NCBI RefSeq assembly: GCF_001553455.1
Contig: NZ_BBOX01000013.1
Span: 1 to 64,000, forward strand
Length of the DNA stretch: 64,000 nt
Direction of reading: 5' to 3'
DNA from: Streptomyces hygroscopicus subsp. hygroscopicus
GTDB taxonomy: Bacteria > Actinomycetota > Actinomycetes > Streptomycetales > Streptomycetaceae
Shown here: piece after piece, positions 1-7,762 of the stretch
How the letters are laid out: each line of letters begins with the position of its first letter
Numbering within the stretch: the first letter of the stretch is position 1
Made by a program: the position numbers and the translations under genes
The notes under the pieces: model-generated
What the model saw: only the letters and a program-made list of their open reading frames with translations
The model's database searches: none
Told to the model about the DNA's origin: nothing

Positions 1-975
1 TACATCTCCTGGGGCGGCCCGGGCGGACCCCGCCAGACCCGTGCCGCCGCCCGCGTCGAGCTGACCGGCCCGGACGACGGGGTGGACGCCCAGCGCCCGA
101 CCGTCGGCGACTTCAACGGCGACGGCCACCACGACCTGGCGCTGATCCGCGCGGACCGCCGTTCGCTGCTGGTGCTGTACGGACCGTTCAGCCGGGCGGG
201 CAAGGCCGCCAGGACCGTTCCGTACCCGAGCCCGCTGGACGGCCACGGCGAGATCGGCGATCTCATCGCCGACACCATCGACGGCCACCGCGCCACCGAT
301 CTGGTGGTGCACGCCCTCAACGCCAACGAGCAGTCCGGCTCCGCCCTGCTCGTCGCCGGTCCCCACGGCCTCGGCCACAAGGCCCGCAAGCTGCGCGAGG
401 GCAACTCGATCACCTTCGGCGACTTCGACGGCGACGGCCGCCGTGACGTCGCGGTCGGCGACAGCGGTACCCGCGACGACGAGCCCGGCGGTGAGACGGA
501 GCGACCGGACATCGGCAAGACGGTGAGCGTCTACCCCAGGGGGGCGGCGGACACGGCGGGTTCCGTTCCCCGCCCCTTCAAGGTCCCCGGGATGTCGGGC
601 GCGCTGGCCGCCGCCGACACGGACGGGAACGGCACCGACGAGCTGGCTGTCTCACTCGGCCGGGGCGGCGTCGAGCTGCTCACCCTGCGGCGGGACACCC
701 GCACCGGCACGACCCGCGTCGCCGGACGCCACCTCCTGACCCGCACGGCACCCGCCGTCGTGGACGGCGAAACCGTCCGTAAGGGCGAGCGCGCGGCCCG
801 GCTCTACGGCGTCGCGGACTTCGATCACGACGGTAAGGACGAGATCGTTCTGGCGTGGGGCCGCGGTCTGGCCTTCTCGCGGTACGGCGAACGTCCCGAG
901 CGGTGGTGGATCACGGACGGCACCAGGGACAAGACGGCCTTCAGCAGCGAGCCCTTCGGGGCGGACGCGGGCTAG
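1..975 (+). CDS. FG-GAP/VCBS repeat protein, 5' end outside window
   Basis: The frame is open from base 1, so the N-terminus (probably with a signal peptide) lies upstream; the stop is TAG at 973-975. The visible 324 residues contain repeated Asp-rich calcium-binding loops of the form DFNGDGxxD, DFDGDGRRD, DTDGNGTDE and DFDHDGKDE. This is the hallmark of integrin-alpha-like FG-GAP/VCBS beta-propeller blades. Such proteins in Streptomyces are secreted or cell-wall associated and mostly of unknown function. An internal GTG at 82 could be taken for a start, but the coding pattern continues upstream of it. Family assignment is firm; role is unknown. Confidence 0.9.
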   Translation, partial: YISWGGPGGPRQTRAAARVELTGPDDGVDAQRPTVGDFNGDGHHDLALIRADRRSLLVLYGPFSRAGKAARTVPYPSPLDGHGEIGDLIADTIDGHRATDLVVHALNANEQSGSALLVAGPHGLGHKARKLREGNSITFGDFDGDGRRDVAVGDSGTRDDEPGGETERPDIGKTVSVYPRGAADTAGSVPRPFKVPGMSGALAAADTDGNGTDELAVSLGRGGVELLTLRRDTRTGTTRVAGRHLLTRTAPAVVDGETVRKGERAARLYGVADFDHDGKDEIVLAWGRGLAFSRYGERPERWWITDGTRDKTAFSSEPFGADAG

Positions 976-1317
976 CCAGGCAGGCCGCCCAAGAACGCTG
1001 GTTACGACCGGACCGCCGGACGCCAACGACCGGACGCCAGACACCACCGGGCACCGACGCCGGACACCAGAGACACCGACGACGACCGGACGCCAGACAC
1101 CACCAGACACCGACGACGACCGGACACCAGGCACCACCAGACACCACCAGACACCGGCATGACGCCAACGACCGGAGGACACCAGCTACCCCCCCAGCCA
1201 CCCACCACGGGAAATCCCGTCAGGGACCCCCTAGGGGATGTCACAGCTCGGCCGCAATGCCCGGGACCGTCACACAGCTCCCGCACCCGGCCCGCGATGA
1301 CCGGGTACGTTCACATG
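976..1317. other. Intergenic region with degenerate tandem repeat
   Basis: About 340 bases without a convincing gene. Bases 1018-1160 are an imperfect tandem array built from units such as ACCGACGACGACCGGAC and GCCAGACACCACC. Open frames crossing it are low-complexity R/T/P translations with no family resemblance. The array follows the stop of the FG-GAP gene and ends before the promoter of the Yip1 gene. Confidence 0.6.
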
Positions 1318-1318
1318 G
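1306..1318 (+). promoter_or_regulatory. Putative leaderless promoter (-10 TACGTT) of Yip1 gene
   Basis: TACGTT at 1306-1311 lies six bases before the GTG at 1318, the spacing expected of a -10 box on a leaderless mRNA. No Shine-Dalgarno is visible before either ATG 1315 or GTG 1318. The same arrangement recurs at 17242, 35252 and 55172. Confidence 0.4.
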
Positions 1319-2268
1319 TGGCTGGATTCAGGATCGGACGCGGACGGGACTCCCACTCCGCGCAACAGGGGCAGCAGCAGCGACCGCCGCAGCCGCCGTA
1401 CGGGCAGCACGACCCGTACGGCGGTCAGCAGCAGCCGCAGTGGCAGCAGCCCGCCTCACAGGGAGAGCCGGAGTACTTCGGCGGCCAGGACCCGCACTAC
1501 GGCCCCGGGCCCGGGCAGGGCCCCGGCCCCGGAGGCTATGGCCAGGGGCAGAGACCGTACGGACAGGGCGGCGGGTACGCCGACAACAACGCGGGCCATA
1601 CGCAGCAGTTCAGCGTCGGCGAGGCGCCCGACGCGTACGACCCGTACGGCCAGGCCCCCGGCTCGTACGACGACGGCTACGCCGGGCAGACCTACCGCAC
1701 CGGCTCCTCCACCGCCCCGCCCGTCGGCCCCCGGCTGCACTGGAAGCAGCTACTGAGCGGCATCGTGCTGCACCCGTCGGACACCTTCTGGCGGATGCGG
1801 GACTACGCGGTGTGGGGCCCGGCGCTGATCGTGACCTTCATCTACGGTCTGCTGGCGGTCTTCGGCTTCGACGACGCCCGTAAGGACGTCCTCAACGCCC
1901 CCATGTCCAACAGCATCCCGTGGGTCCTCACCGCCGGCGTCGCCATGCTGATCAGCGGGCTGATCCTGGGCGCCGTCACCCACACCCTCGCCCGCCAGCT
2001 GGGCGGCGACGGCACATGGGCGCCGACCATCGGCCTGTCGATGCTGATCATGTCCATCTCGGACGCGCCGCGGCTGGTGTTCGCGATCTTCCTGGGCGGT
2101 GACAGCTCGCTGGTGAAGGTGCTGGGGTGGGTGACCTGGCTGGCGGCGGGCGCGCTCTTCACCTCGATGGTGAGCAAGTCGCACGACCTGCCGTGGCCGA
2201 AGGCGCTGGGCGCGTCGGCGCTCCAGCTGATCGCGCTGCTGAGCCTGCTGAAGCTGGGGACGCTGTAA
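1318..2268 (+). CDS. Yip1 family integral membrane protein
   Basis: 316 residues starting at GTG 1318; ATG 1315, one codon earlier, is the alternative. The first ~140 residues are hydrophilic and rich in Gln, Gly, Tyr and Pro (PYGQ-like repeats), typical of a disordered cytoplasmic tail. The rest has about five hydrophobic segments (for example ALIVTFIYGLLAVFGF, WVLTAGVAMLISGLILGAV and LGASALQLIALLSLLKL), matching the Yip1 domain of actinobacterial membrane proteins. Function is unknown; Yip1 proteins in eukaryotes act in membrane trafficking, but this cannot be carried over. A strong hairpin terminator follows at 2349. Confidence 0.88.
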   Translation: MAGFRIGRGRDSHSAQQGQQQRPPQPPYGQHDPYGGQQQPQWQQPASQGEPEYFGGQDPHYGPGPGQGPGPGGYGQGQRPYGQGGGYADNNAGHTQQFSVGEAPDAYDPYGQAPGSYDDGYAGQTYRTGSSTAPPVGPRLHWKQLLSGIVLHPSDTFWRMRDYAVWGPALIVTFIYGLLAVFGFDDARKDVLNAPMSNSIPWVLTAGVAMLISGLILGAVTHTLARQLGGDGTWAPTIGLSMLIMSISDAPRLVFAIFLGGDSSLVKVLGWVTWLAAGALFTSMVSKSHDLPWPKALGASALQLIALLSLLKLGTL

Positions 2269-2348
2269 GGCCGACCCCGCGGTCGGCCGCGGTACGACCA
2301 ACGCCGCAGACGACCGCGGCAAGGCCGTCACCACAGGCCGCACGACAA

Positions 2349-2370
2349 GGGGCCCGCACCGGCGGGCCCC
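2349..2370 (+). terminator. Hairpin terminator after Yip1 gene
   Basis: Nine-base perfect arms GGGGCCCGC/GCGGGCCCC with loop ACCG, 80 bases after the Yip1 stop and pointing at the convergent phosphoribosyltransferase gene. Beyond it, 2411-2485 holds short CTGGCACCCCGG repeats and no gene. Confidence 0.7.
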
Positions 2371-2496
2371 TCATCGCATAGTCGTATCCCCGACGTCCCT
2401 GCGGCTGTATACCTGGCACCCCGGGCCGACCCCCTGGCACCCCGGCACCCCGGGCCCTACGGACCCTGGCGCCCCGGCCCTACCCCGGACCGTGTC

Positions 2497-3003
2497 TCAC
2501 GCGTCCCGCACTTGCCCGTCCCGCCGCACGACGGGCGGTTCGACGCTCCACGGAAAGTTGATCCACTGATCGGTGCGCTGCCAGACGTACTCGCACTTCA
2601 CCAGGGACTGCGGCTTCTCGTAGATCACCGCGCTGCGCACCTCGGCGACCGTGCCGATACAGAAGTCGCGGACGAGCTTCAGCGTCTTGCCGGTGTCCGC
2701 CACGTCATCGGCGATCAGCACCTTCTTGTCGGAGAAGTCGATCGCGTTGGGGACGGGTGCGAGCATGACGGGCATGTCGAGAGTGGTCCCCACGCCCGTG
2801 TAGAACTCGACGTTCACCAGGTGGATGTTCTTGCAGTCCAGCGCGTAGGCCAGCCCGCCTGCGACGAAGACCCCGCCACGGGCTATGGAGAGCACGATGT
2901 CGGGCTCGTACCCGTCGTCGGCGATCTTCAGCGCCAGCTCGCGGACCGCGACCCCGAACCGCTCGTACGTAAGGTTCTCCCGCTGCTCACTCACGGCGCT
3001 CAC
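2497..3003 (-). CDS. Phosphoribosyltransferase (hypoxanthine/xanthine type)
   Basis: 168 residues from GTG 3003, which overlaps the dcd stop as GTGA; GTG 2994 three codons on is an equally possible start. The PRPP-binding motif is clear at about residues 95-107 ([13 protein letters not shown]), preceded by [11 protein letters not shown], the pyrophosphate loop region. Type I phosphoribosyltransferases of this size transfer phosphoribose from PRPP to a purine base in the cytoplasm. Coupling to dcd points to nucleotide salvage or pool control. Exact base specificity cannot be read from the sequence. Confidence 0.9.
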   Translation of the reverse strand: MSAVSEQRENLTYERFGVAVRELALKIADDGYEPDIVLSIARGGVFVAGGLAYALDCKNIHLVNVEFYTGVGTTLDMPVMLAPVPNAIDFSDKKVLIADDVADTGKTLKLVRDFCIGTVAEVRSAVIYEKPQSLVKCEYVWQRTDQWINFPWSVEPPVVRRDGQVRDA

Positions 3004-3575
3004 ACCTTCGTCCGGTGGAAGTTCTGGAACGACCGCGAGGGCGTCGGCCCGCGCTGTCCCTGGTAGCGGGAACCGTAACGGGCGGAGCCGTAAGGATGCT
3101 CGGCGGGCGAGGTCAGCCGGAACATGCACAGCTGTCCGATCTTCATCCCCGGCCACAGCTTGATCGGCAGTGTCGCGACATTCGACAGCTCAAGCGTGAC
3201 GTGCCCGGAGAACCCCGGGTCGATGAATCCCGCCGTGGAGTGCGTCAGCAGCCCCAGCCGTCCCAGACTCGACTTCCCCTCGAGCCGCGAGGCGATGTCG
3301 TCCGGCAGCGACACGACCTCGTACGTCGAGGCGAGCACGAACTCCCCGGGGTGCAGGATGAACGCGTCCTCGCCCTCGGGCTCCACCAGCCGCGTCAGAT
3401 CGGGCTGCTCCACCGCCGGGTCGATATGCGGGTAGCGGTGGTTCTCGAACACCCGGAAAAACCGGTCCAGCCGCACATCAATACTCGACGGCTGCACCAT
3501 CGCCGGATCGTACGGATCAATCCGCACCCGTCCTGCGTCGATCTCGGCCCGGATGTCCTTGTCTGAGAGAAGCAC
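3000..3575 (-). CDS. dcd: dCTP deaminase (Dcd, probably bifunctional Dcd-Dut)
   Basis: 191 residues starting at GTG 3575, behind a TCCTCTTTGG-containing leader; this is the usual family length. Conserved blocks are [10 protein letters not shown] (residues 99-108) and [18 protein letters not shown] (113-130), with catalytic Glu129. Dcd deaminates dCTP to dUTP; actinobacterial members also hydrolyse dUTP to dUMP, supplying thymidylate synthesis. The stop overlaps the phosphoribosyltransferase start by four bases, so the two form a coupled operon. Confidence 0.96.
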   Translation of the reverse strand: MLLSDKDIRAEIDAGRVRIDPYDPAMVQPSSIDVRLDRFFRVFENHRYPHIDPAVEQPDLTRLVEPEGEDAFILHPGEFVLASTYEVVSLPDDIASRLEGKSSLGRLGLLTHSTAGFIDPGFSGHVTLELSNVATLPIKLWPGMKIGQLCMFRLTSPAEHPYGSARYGSRYQGQRGPTPSRSFQNFHRTKV

Positions 3576-3615
3576 CCAAAGAGGATACGCACACCGGACC
3601 GGCCCCCACGGCACA

Positions 3616-3639
3616 GGCCCGGTCCCACCGGACCGGGCC
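3616..3639 (-). terminator. Hairpin between the 54-aa gene and dcd
   Basis: Perfect ten-base arms GGCCCGGTCC/GGACCGGGCC with a four-base loop, downstream of the small gene ending at 3668 and upstream of the dcd start. It would terminate leftward transcription of the small gene. Confidence 0.55.
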
Positions 3640-3667
3640 CGCACCCTGCGACTTCATCGGCTGCCGC

Positions 3668-3832
3668 TTACCGCTTCCCGGCGGCCACCGGCACCGCGTG
3701 CCGGAGCCGGGCGCAACGCGGACACCGCAGCAGCCGGCCGGGGCCGATGCGGTCGACGGTGAGGTGCTGCATCGGGAACGAGGCGGTGCTGAACACGTGC
3801 CCTTCAGCACAACGGACGACGGTGCGCTCCAT
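3668..3832 (-). CDS. Small conserved protein with CPRC motif
   Basis: 54 residues beginning MERTVVRCAEGHVFSTASFP and ending in a basic tail. A Cys at residue 8 with nearby His12 and the CPRC pair at 37-40 form a possible zinc-binding knuckle. Codon third-position GC is high and the start is preceded by GGGACTCA with a weak purine stretch (AAGGG). I recognise it as a frequent small actinobacterial hypothetical. No function is known; binding of nucleic acid via the zinc knuckle is only a guess. Confidence 0.75.
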   Translation of the reverse strand: MERTVVRCAEGHVFSTASFPMQHLTVDRIGPGRLLRCPRCARLRHAVPVAAGKR

Positions 3833-4140
3833 TGAGTCCCTTCCCCAAGAACGTGGACGGCGTGGACGACAAAAGCCACATTAGGGGATCAACCACCAGC
3901 CACTCCACGCGGCACTCCGCACCCTCACCGCACCCCCACCGTACGCCCAACTCCCGCACCCCAACAGCCGCTTCCGCCCCTCCCACACCACGGACAACCG
4001 CCCCCAAACCACCCGGAAACACCCCCGAATTCCGCCCCCATTCCACCCCGGACAACACAAAGACCCCACGACGAATGCGCCGGGGGTCAGCCATGGGGTA
4101 AAGTGTCCGACGATGCGGCGCCAGCGATCGGGCGCCTCTC
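3833..4140. other. Intergenic region upstream of tRNA-Gly
   Basis: About 300 bases, C- and A-rich on the + strand, without a supported gene. The last 40 bases before the tRNA include GGGGTAAAGTGTCC, in which TAAAGT could serve as the -10 box of the tRNA promoter. Confidence 0.5.
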
Positions 4141-4214
4141 GCGGGTGTAGTTTAATGGTAGAACATGAGCTTCCCAAGCTCAGAGCGCGGGTTCGATTCC
4201 CGTCACCCGCTCCA
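4141..4214 (+). tRNA. tRNA-Gly (anticodon CCC)
   Basis: 74 bases including encoded CCA. The acceptor stem GCGGGTG/CACCCGC pairs fully, the anticodon arm is TGAGC-TTCCCAA-GCTCA with anticodon CCC, and the T arm contains GGTTCGATTCC. The 3' part from 4171 is identical to the copy at 16359, so the mature tRNA gene has been rebuilt by an integrated element that uses it as attachment site. Confidence 0.97.
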
Positions 4215-4215
4215 C
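4171..4215 (+). repeat. attL: 45-bp direct repeat in tRNA-Gly 3' half
   Basis: Forty-five bases from the anticodon loop to one base past CCA, identical to 16359-16403. This is the core site of a tyrosine-recombinase element integrated in tRNA-Gly. int reads toward it from 5433, the usual AICE arrangement. Confidence 0.92.
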
Positions 4216-4219
4216 AGCG

Positions 4220-4246
4220 AAGGCCCAGGTCAGCGACCTGGGCCTT
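4220..4246 (+). terminator. Hairpin terminator after tRNA-Gly
   Basis: Perfect 12-base arms AAGGCCCAGGTC/GACCTGGGCCTT with loop AGC followed by GTTTGTT. It ends tRNA transcription and lies 30 bases beyond the int stop, so it could act for both directions. Very similar hairpins follow the other att copies at 16408 and 17161. Confidence 0.85.
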
Positions 4247-4275
4247 GTTTGTTGTCTAGACCTATTCAGCGCTTT

Positions 4276-5433
4276 CTAAGCGTCGCGCACCAGATCCGCA
4301 CCAGATGCCGCCTCGGCGGCCTTCTGCCTGTCGGCGCGCACCCGGGCATCGATCCCGGCGGCGACCTCCTTCTGTCGCTCGATGGTCGAGTGCTGGTAGA
4401 TCAGCGCGGCCCGCTCGGAGGACTGGCCGGCACGGACCATGGTGTCCTTGAGTGTCGCGCCGGACTGGGTCGAGAGGGTGTGCCCGGTGTGACGAAGATC
4501 GTAGAAACGGAAGTCATCGGGAAGTCCGACTTTCGCCCGCGCACGTCGCCATTTCCGCCCGAACGACGACCGTCGGAACGGGGCACCCTTCTCGCCGACG
4601 AACAGCAGCCCGTTCGGCTCCTTCTCGGCGAACCACTTCAGATGCCGCTCCAGGTCCTTCCGCATGAAGGCAGGAAGCACGATGAACCGCTTCCCCGCTT
4701 CCGATTTGGTCTCGCCGACGACGCGCCGCCCAGTCGTCAGCTCGGGCGCGGCCCGGCGGACCCACACGCCGACCGCATCGAGGTCCACGTCCGGCCGCCG
4801 CAGCTCGGCTTGCTCCTCGGGGCGGGCAGGGCCGTACGCGGCGATGTAGACCATGAGCCGCCACCGGGGCCCAATCGCGTCCGCCAAGGCGTCCACCTGC
4901 TCAACAGTGGCTATGGGCCGCTCACGGGCGGACTCCTTGCCCGCACCGCGTATCCGGCACGGATTGCGACGGATCAGCTCGTCCTCAACGGCCGTCTCCA
5001 GGATGGCCTTCAGCAGGCGGTACGACTTCGCCACGGTCGTCGCCCCGACCGTCCCCAGCCGCTCAGCGCGCCAGGTGCGGACGCGCGGAGGCGTGATCTC
5101 GTCCAGGTCCCAGGCCCGGAAGGTGGGAAAGATGTACAGCCGCAGGAGGCGCCGGTACAGCTCTTCGGTGGTGGGTGAAAGCCCGCGCTCCTTCACCCAC
5201 CGCAAGGCGTACTCCTCGAAGTTGACGGCGCCCGCGTTGGGGTCCTGCCAGTCCCCGCGCGTCAGGTCCGCTTCAACCTGAGACAGCCACACCTCAGCGT
5301 CCTTCTTGGTGTCGAACGTTCCGGGCGAACGCCGCTCCTGCCCGTCCGGCGCCAGGTAGCTCGCGGTCCAACGCCCCGACCGGTACTGACGGACCGAGCC
5401 GAAGCGGCGCCGGGTGCCCTTCTTGTTGGCCAT
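4276..5433 (-). CDS. int: Tyrosine recombinase/integrase of the AICE
   Basis: 385 residues. The N-terminal half has an AP2-like arm-binding region (residues 10-60) and a core-binding SAM-like domain (about 70-160). The catalytic domain follows with Arg204 (ARPEEQAELRR), Lys243 (ETKSEAGKR), the YDLRHTGH box at 311-318 and nucleophile Tyr346 (ALIYQHST). The first residue of the usual HxxR box is Tyr311 here. The enzyme integrates and excises the element at tRNA-Gly. Its ATG overlaps the xis stop (TGATG), so the two are coupled. The last codons overlap the left pair of putative arm sites. Confidence 0.96.
   Translation of the reverse strand: MANKKGTRRRFGSVRQYRSGRWTASYLAPDGQERRSPGTFDTKKDAEVWLSQVEADLTRGDWQDPNAGAVNFEEYALRWVKERGLSPTTEELYRRLLRLYIFPTFRAWDLDEITPPRVRTWRAERLGTVGATTVAKSYRLLKAILETAVEDELIRRNPCRIRGAGKESARERPIATVEQVDALADAIGPRWRLMVYIAAYGPARPEEQAELRRPDVDLDAVGVWVRRAAPELTTGRRVVGETKSEAGKRFIVLPAFMRKDLERHLKWFAEKEPNGLLFVGEKGAPFRRSSFGRKWRRARAKVGLPDDFRFYDLRHTGHTLSTQSGATLKDTMVRAGQSSERAALIYQHSTIERQKEVAAGIDARVRADRQKAAEAASGADLVRDA
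4287..4306 (+). repeat. Left arm-type sites: two GCACCAGAT repeats
   Basis: GCACCAGAT at 4287-4295 and 4298-4306, exactly 11 bp apart, inside the last codons of int and about 70 bp from attL. The same pair with the same spacing occurs at 16231-16250 on the right side of the element. Paired sites one helical turn apart on both arms suggest binding sites for the integrase N-terminus or Xis. Confidence 0.6.
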
Positions 5434-5645
5434 CAGGCAGCCCTCCCAAGGCGACGCCGCCGAGGCTGTACCGGCCGCACGGTGTTGGCGTCGATGTACT
5501 CCTGGATGACGCTCGCCGGGATACGGACGTGGCGACCGACCTTGACGTACGCGATGCGTCGCTCGGCGATCAGGCGCCGAGGGAAACGATCGCTGGTGCC
5601 CAGCAGCTCGGCGACCTCTCTGACGCTGAGGTACCGGTCACGCAT
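5433..5645 (-). CDS. xis: Excisionase-like MerR-type HTH protein
   Basis: 70 residues with a winged HTH of the excisionase/BldC type: YLSVREVAELLGTSDRFPRRLIAERRIAYVKVGRHVRIP, followed by a basic tail. Xis bends element ends and drives Int toward excision. It overlaps rep upstream (its ATG lies within the rep 3' end) and int downstream (TGATG), so rep-xis-int form one coupled operon, as in pSAM2. Confidence 0.92.
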   Translation of the reverse strand: MRDRYLSVREVAELLGTSDRFPRRLIAERRIAYVKVGRHVRIPASVIQEYIDANTVRPVQPRRRRLGRAA

Positions 5646-6927
5646 GGGTGGGTTCTCCTTTCGTTCCAGGGGCGGGGGTGATGGTGGCGGCAAGCCATTC
5701 CTCGGCGGGGGTGAGGCCGGTCCCGGCGTAGACCCAATGGGCGAGGACCAACGTGGTCTCATCCGGGCCGGTGTCGGCAGCTTGGGCACGTCGCCAGGCG
5801 GCGCGGGCGTCGCGGAGTGCGCCGAGGGTGGTGGAGTAGCGACGCGACTTGGTGGAGAAGTGGCCCCGGAAGCCGAGCATGTGGGCCCAGGCGCGGAGCC
5901 GGAGGTGTTCGAGGTCGCTGCGGGCGCCGAGCGCCCAAGCGGTGCGGATGAGGCGACGGGCGTGCTCGCTGATGTCGAGCTGGGCGACTTCGGCGATGAG
6001 CCGTATCGGCCGATCCAGAGCCCCGGTCGCTGTCTCGGCACCCTTGGTCGCGTACTTGGCGATGTACGCGGCAACTGCCCGATCGGTCAGCTCCTTGCCA
6101 CCGTTGAAGTCAGCGCCTCGGATGGGCCGTACGTCGAGCTGCCCGCCGAAGGCGAAGGTGTGAGCCCGGCCGTCGATGACCGGTCCGGGGACCTGTGCCT
6201 TGGAGGCAGCGGCCCGGATGGCGTCGGTCAGCAGCTCGACCGTGGCCCAGGCCGGGGGCGGGGTGTCTCCGCCGCCGGGGCCGTCGATGCGGGTTACGGC
6301 ATGGAAGTGGACGGCGCCGCGCTTCTGGTACTCGGCGACCTTGGCGAAGGACAGCCGGGCGTGCTCGCGGAAGGCCCGTTGTGTGAGCCCGGCCCGCTTG
6401 GCGACCTCCCGCCGCAGGTAGATCGAGAACCGCCGCCACAGCAGGCCCGCGTGAGCGTTCCAGAGAACCGCGGATTCGTAGTCGTACCTGTCCGGGTCGA
6501 GCGGAGTACCAAGCGCGTCGTCGTCCTGGTCGTGGCGGACGCCGCACCGGCACGGACGGCGAACACCGGCCGGACCGGTGGGCCGGTTGTGGACCGGGCC
6601 GAAGCTGGGTGCGGTGAAGGTGGCGAAGACGCGAGGGTGTGTGGCGACCTCTTCCGGTGTGCCTTTGCCACCGCGCAGTCCGGCGGTGATCAGGTGGAAG
6701 GTGTCGCGGCGGTAGGTCTCGGCGCAGGCCGCACAGCGGGTGGTGCGGCGGTTGTTGCAGCGGACCAGGAGATGCCCGGCGGGCAGCTCGGCGGAGTCGA
6801 GGTGGTGGAGGACGCGGCCGATCTCGCCGGTGTCTTGGTTGAGGTGGTGTTCGGTGCGGTGGCCGTCGAGGCGGATGGGGTTGGTGCAGCCGCCGAGGCC
6901 GGAGAGTTGGCGGAGTAGTGCGGGCAT
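5638..6927 (-). CDS. rep: Replication initiator protein (RepSA-like)
   Basis: 429 residues from ATG 6927. Features are a CNNRRTTRCAAC zinc-type cluster (57-68), the motif FATFTAPSFG (101-110), the rolling-circle metal motif HFH at 207-209, and AAYIAKYATKG (286-296), whose Tyr288 or Tyr292 would nick DNA. This is the RepSA family of AICE rolling-circle initiators. The frame stays open and family-like upstream of 6927 (LRTLAALGT precedes the Met), to an AGAGGAG ribosome site at about 7000, but no ATG, GTG or TTG lies between. Translation may therefore begin at an ATC codon near 6990. Confidence 0.92.
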   Translation of the reverse strand: MPALLRQLSGLGGCTNPIRLDGHRTEHHLNQDTGEIGRVLHHLDSAELPAGHLLVRCNNRRTTRCAACAETYRRDTFHLITAGLRGGKGTPEEVATHPRVFATFTAPSFGPVHNRPTGPAGVRRPCRCGVRHDQDDDALGTPLDPDRYDYESAVLWNAHAGLLWRRFSIYLRREVAKRAGLTQRAFREHARLSFAKVAEYQKRGAVHFHAVTRIDGPGGGDTPPPAWATVELLTDAIRAAASKAQVPGPVIDGRAHTFAFGGQLDVRPIRGADFNGGKELTDRAVAAYIAKYATKGAETATGALDRPIRLIAEVAQLDISEHARRLIRTAWALGARSDLEHLRLRAWAHMLGFRGHFSTKSRRYSTTLGALRDARAAWRRAQAADTGPDETTLVLAHWVYAGTGLTPAEEWLAATITPAPGTKGEPTHA

Positions 6928-7031
6928 GGTTCCGAGTGCTGCCAGGGTGCGGAGTTGGGGCAGCGGTGGCGGGGTGGTGCGGGTGATGATGGGGTCTCCT
7001 CTTTCGGCTCTTGGGTCGGGAAGGGGTTGGG

Positions 7032-7077
7032 CTGCCGGGGCGGCGGATGCTTGGCGGTATCGAGGCCGCCCCGGCAG
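7032..7077 (-). terminator. 13-bp inverted repeat between spdD and rep
   Basis: Arms CTGCCGGGGCGGC (7032-7044) and GCCGCCCCGGCAG (7065-7077) are perfect complements around a 20-base loop. The hairpin lies between the spdD stop and the rep ribosome site. It may attenuate readthrough from the transfer genes into rep or act as a replication structure. Confidence 0.55.
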
Positions 7078-7092
7078 TCGTGTTCGTGCGGG

Positions 7093-7329
7093 TCAGCGGC
7101 GGCGCTGGCTGGCCAGGAGCGAGCGCATGACGACAGCGGCCACCGCGACGGAGACGGCCGTCACGGCGACAGCGGCGAGCAGAGCGGTCAGGACGATGCC
7201 GACGGTGACCACGGCGCCGACCGTTCCGGCATTGAAGCCGCTCAAGGCCCCGGCCGGGTGAGCTGGGGCAGGCGCGGGGGCGTGCTGGCAGGAGCAGGCC
7301 GGGGCGTGGTTGTACTGGACAGTCGGGAC
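7093..7329 (-). CDS. SpdD-like mobile element transfer protein, non-canonical start
   Basis: 78 residues after a good GGGAGGAG ribosome site, opening with VPTVQYN encoded from GTC; there is no ATG, GTG or TTG at the expected position. A Cys/His/Pro/Ala-rich N-terminus (ACSCQHAPAPAPAHP) is followed by one long hydrophobic segment (about residues 36-66) and a basic end. This matches SpdD spread proteins, thought to help intramycelial plasmid spread at the membrane. Either a rare start codon is used or the gene has lost its start. Confidence 0.7.
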   Translation of the reverse strand, partial: VPTVQYNHAPACSCQHAPAPAPAHPAGALSGFNAGTVGAVVTVGIVLTALLAAVAVTAVSVAVAAVVMRSLLASQRRR

Positions 7330-7348
7330 GGGCGGTCTCCTCCCAGCT

Positions 7349-7364
7349 ACTCGTCTAGTCGTGT
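7349..7364. promoter_or_regulatory. KorSA-like operator half-site upstream of spdD
   Basis: ACTCGTCTAGTCGTGT shares its first nine bases with the palindromic site at 10535. It lies at the 3' end of the preceding small gene and just before spdD. It may be a target of the element's GntR protein; a chance match is possible. Confidence 0.35.
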
Positions 7365-7549
7365 TGCTCGTTGATGGAGTCGACGCCGGAGCGCGTACCG
7401 GACTCCACGGACGGCGCGATGGCGGTGTGGGCGAGCCAGAAGCCGAACAGCGCGATGACGACGGCGACCCACAGGCGGACGCCCATGAACTTGATCGCGA
7501 TCCAGGCGATAGCGCCGAGGACGAGGACTAGGGGCAGGCTGACAGTCAC
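7355..7549 (-). CDS. Small AICE membrane protein
   Basis: 64 residues from GTG 7549, preceded by GGAGAG. Two close hydrophobic segments (LPLVLVLGAIAWIAIKFM and LWVAVVIALFGFWLAHTAI) are followed by a polar tail ending NEQHD. Small two-segment membrane proteins occupy this spot in the spd cluster of pSAM2-like elements and are assumed to take part in plasmid spread. I cannot assign a named family. Confidence 0.8.
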   Translation of the reverse strand: MTVSLPLVLVLGAIAWIAIKFMGVRLWVAVVIALFGFWLAHTAIAPSVESGTRSGVDSINEQHD

Positions 7550-7564
7550 GGGCGATCTCTCCTC

Positions 7565-7750
7565 TCAGTAGGCGGAGCAGCGGTGGGTGCGGGCCGCCAG
7601 CTCGGCGGCGGCGCGGGTGTCGTAGTCGGCGGAGAAGTCGCAGCGGGGAGCGGTGTACACGGCGGTGTGCTTCACCCGGCCACGCTGATCGTTAGCGGTG
7701 CCGACGCGGACCGGGCCGAGGCGGATGACGTTGCGGAAGCGGCGGAGCAT
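7565..7750 (-). CDS. Small mobile element transfer protein
   Basis: 61 residues, basic, beginning MLRRFRNVIRLGPVRVGTAN, with ribosome site CAGGAG. It resembles the short hydrophilic proteins regularly found between the DUF2637 and spdD genes of Streptomyces AICEs. No enzymatic motif; two Cys residues (37 and 58) are far apart. Role in transfer is inferred from position only. Confidence 0.75.
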   Translation of the reverse strand: MLRRFRNVIRLGPVRVGTANDQRGRVKHTAVYTAPRCDFSADYDTRAAAELAARTHRCSAY

Positions 7751-7762
7751 GGTGGACTCCTG

